Of a DNA stretch of 7,035 nt, positions 6,773-7,035 are shown piece after piece. The translations under genes were made by a program, and so were the position numbers. The notes beneath the pieces are model-generated. The model did no database searches and had not been told where the DNA came from. It saw nothing but the letters and a program-made list of their open reading frames with translations. Numbering within the stretch: position 1 is the stretch's first letter; each line of letters opens with the position of its first letter. Origin of the DNA: Thermoplasmata archaeon (lineage in GTDB: Archaea > Thermoplasmatota > Thermoplasmata > GCA-020350865); contig CP070672.1 in the NCBI GenBank assembly GCA_020351895.1, positions 186,435 to 193,469 of the forward strand, written 5' to 3'.

Positions 6773-6830
6773 GCGTGGACTCGCATTCGCTCGTCCACTA
6801 GCTCGTGTATTTCCAAAAAAAGAAATATAC
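6773..6830 (+). repeat. Structured tandem unit B: GC-rich hairpin followed by A/T hairpin
   Basis: First hairpin: GC (6773-6774) plus GTGGAC (6775-6780) pair with GTCCAC (6793-6798) and GC (6801-6802), again with TA bulged and loop TCGCATTCGCTC. Second hairpin: GTGTATTTC (6805-6813) pairs with GAAATATAC (6822-6830) around an eight-base C-plus-A7 loop, nine pairs with one G-T. Compared with unit A, stem pairs 2 and 6 are both swapped (A-T to T-A, G-C to C-G) and the second stem is rewritten while staying paired. Confidence 0.8.
6822..6830 (+). promoter_or_regulatory. Possible proximal TATA box for tRNA-Val
   Basis: GAAATATAC is centred about 35 nt before the tRNA 5' end, which would give a leader of roughly 9-10 nt, a normal archaeal tRNA arrangement. 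The same bases form the 3' strand of the second hairpin in unit B, so promoter and hairpin readings overlap. The rival promoter is at 6642-6649. Confidence 0.35.
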
Positions 6831-6860
6831 TCGTGGTTATACGCTCATATAGACAATGGT

Positions 6861-6967
6861 GGGCTTATGGTCTAGTTGGTTACACACATGGACCCAAACT
6901 CCATTGTGCCAAAAATGACGTCGCTCTCACACAGCGGAGGTCGCCGGTTCGAATCCGGCTAAGCCCA
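6861..6967 (+). tRNA. tRNA-Val (anticodon CAC) with a 33-nt intron in the D-loop
   Basis: The gene spans 107 nt; removing 6882-6914 leaves a standard 74-nt tRNA reading GTG codons. Parts: acceptor GGGCTTA (6861-6867) with TAAGCCC (6960-6966), discriminator A 6967, no encoded CCA. D-arm pairs G10-C25, T11-A24 and C12-G23 across the intron. Anticodon stem TCGCT/AGCGG (6921-6925, 6933-6937) encloses the 7-nt loop CTCACAC, with CAC at 6928-6930. The variable loop is AGGTC, and the T-arm is GCCGG-TTCGAAT-CCGGC (6943-6959). Invariant features fit: T8, A14, G18G19, G15-C48, T54T55C56 and A58. Without the intron removed the D-arm cannot close, and a tRNA search that expects introns only after position 37 may miss or misname this gene. 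The T13-T22 mismatch also occurs in other valine tRNAs. Confidence 0.93.
6882..6914 (+). other. Noncanonical tRNA intron with bulge-helix-bulge features
   Basis: The intron sits between D-loop positions 20a and 21. Exon bases TTGG (6876-6879) pair with intron CCAA (6909-6912) as the central four-pair helix. The 5' bulge is TTA (6880-6882) and the 3' bulge is AAA (6913-6915). Cutting each after its second base gives the exact mature sequence. The intron folds into a nine-pair stem with one bulged C: CACA (6883-6886) with TGTG (6905-6908), and ATGGA (6888-6892) with TCCAT (6900-6904). The outer exon helix is not adjacent but is the D-stem across a 3x4 internal loop, so this is a relaxed HBh' form rather than the strict motif. 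Confidence 0.85.
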
Positions 6968-7002
6968 TCAGCTTATTTTTTTATTTCATCCTGGGCTTAG
7001 CC
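6957..7002 (+). repeat. 11-bp perfect inverted repeat of the tRNA 3' end
   Basis: GGCTAAGCCCA (6957-6967: last T-stem bases, acceptor 3' strand and discriminator) is exactly complementary to TGGGCTTAGCC (6992-7002). The 24-nt spacer holds a T7 run. The right arm is a third copy of the eight bases TGGGCTTA found at 6691 and 6860. In RNA it would form a helix longer than the tRNA's own seven-pair acceptor stem. Confidence 0.85.
6971..6985 (+). terminator. T-rich terminator of the tRNA gene
   Basis: Seven consecutive T (6976-6982) in CTTATTTTTTTATTT begin about nine nt after the discriminator base, typical of archaeal U-tract termination. If termination happens here, the right arm of the inverted repeat is normally not transcribed. 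Confidence 0.6.
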
Positions 7003-7035
7003 TATACCTTGTTTCCAGTTCGACTGCGAGGAAAG
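7003..7035. other. Unassigned right edge
   Basis: The last 33 bases contain no readable gene, ribosome binding site or clear promoter, and they end at the window boundary. Confidence 0.4.

Noticed and set aside
6708..6830. CRISPR array
   Set aside because: There are only two units, they differ mainly in their stems, and there are no unique spacers between identical repeats.
6764..7000. A 78-codon frame running across unit B and the whole tRNA
   Set aside because: It overlaps a well-supported tRNA and its intron, lacks a ribosome binding site and encodes a composition unlike any real protein.
6691..7002. Integrated virus or plasmid with tRNA attachment sites
   Set aside because: The repeated segment is only 169 bp long, involves the 5' end of the tRNA, and no integrase gene is present in the window.

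Overview
The window is archaeal, most likely from a Thermoplasmatota-type euryarchaeote (class Thermoplasmata in the broad sense). Three things point there: the archaeal gene order L20a/LX - prefoldin alpha - ftsY; an exported NosD-like beta-helix protein with calcium-type repeats of the form DxDGDGxGDN...DAFPxDPxQW, a style I associate with Thermoplasmata and marine group II; and archaeal GGTGA-type ribosome binding sites. The presence of a methanogenesis-marker-11-like protein suggests a methanogen or a relative of one. The exact lineage cannot be fixed from this sequence.

Layout. (1) 2-361: the 3' end of a membrane-anchored protein, cut by the window edge. (2) 362-489: T-rich terminator-like stretches and a promoter. 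(3) 490-2271: a tight + strand operon encoding ribosomal protein L20a (L18Ae/LX), prefoldin alpha and the SRP receptor FtsY, linking protein synthesis, nascent-chain folding and membrane targeting. (4) 2283-3921: a convergent two-gene - strand operon, a UPF0173-type metallo-beta-lactamase-fold hydrolase followed 7 nt later by a TiaS-like / methanogenesis marker 11 protein. (5) 3922-4058: divergent promoter region. (6) 4059-6551: a large exported, membrane-anchored surface protein with a beta-helix, Ig-like segments, seven acidic DxDGDG repeats, one transmembrane helix and a proline-rich cytoplasmic tail.

(7) 6552-7035 has no protein gene but is the most unusual part. It contains a tRNA-Val(CAC) gene (6861-6967) whose only intron (33 nt) lies in the D-loop rather than the anticodon loop, with bulge-helix-bulge features. 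About 150 bp upstream, the first 16 nt of this tRNA plus one preceding base are duplicated exactly. Between the two copies lie two tandem ~63-bp units. Each is a pair of hairpins whose stems differ in sequence but keep pairing, which implies selection for structure. Downstream, an 11-bp perfect inverted repeat of the tRNA 3' end brackets a T7 run. The acceptor 5' strand therefore occurs three times within about 310 bp. This structured tRNA locus is my best candidate for something undescribed.
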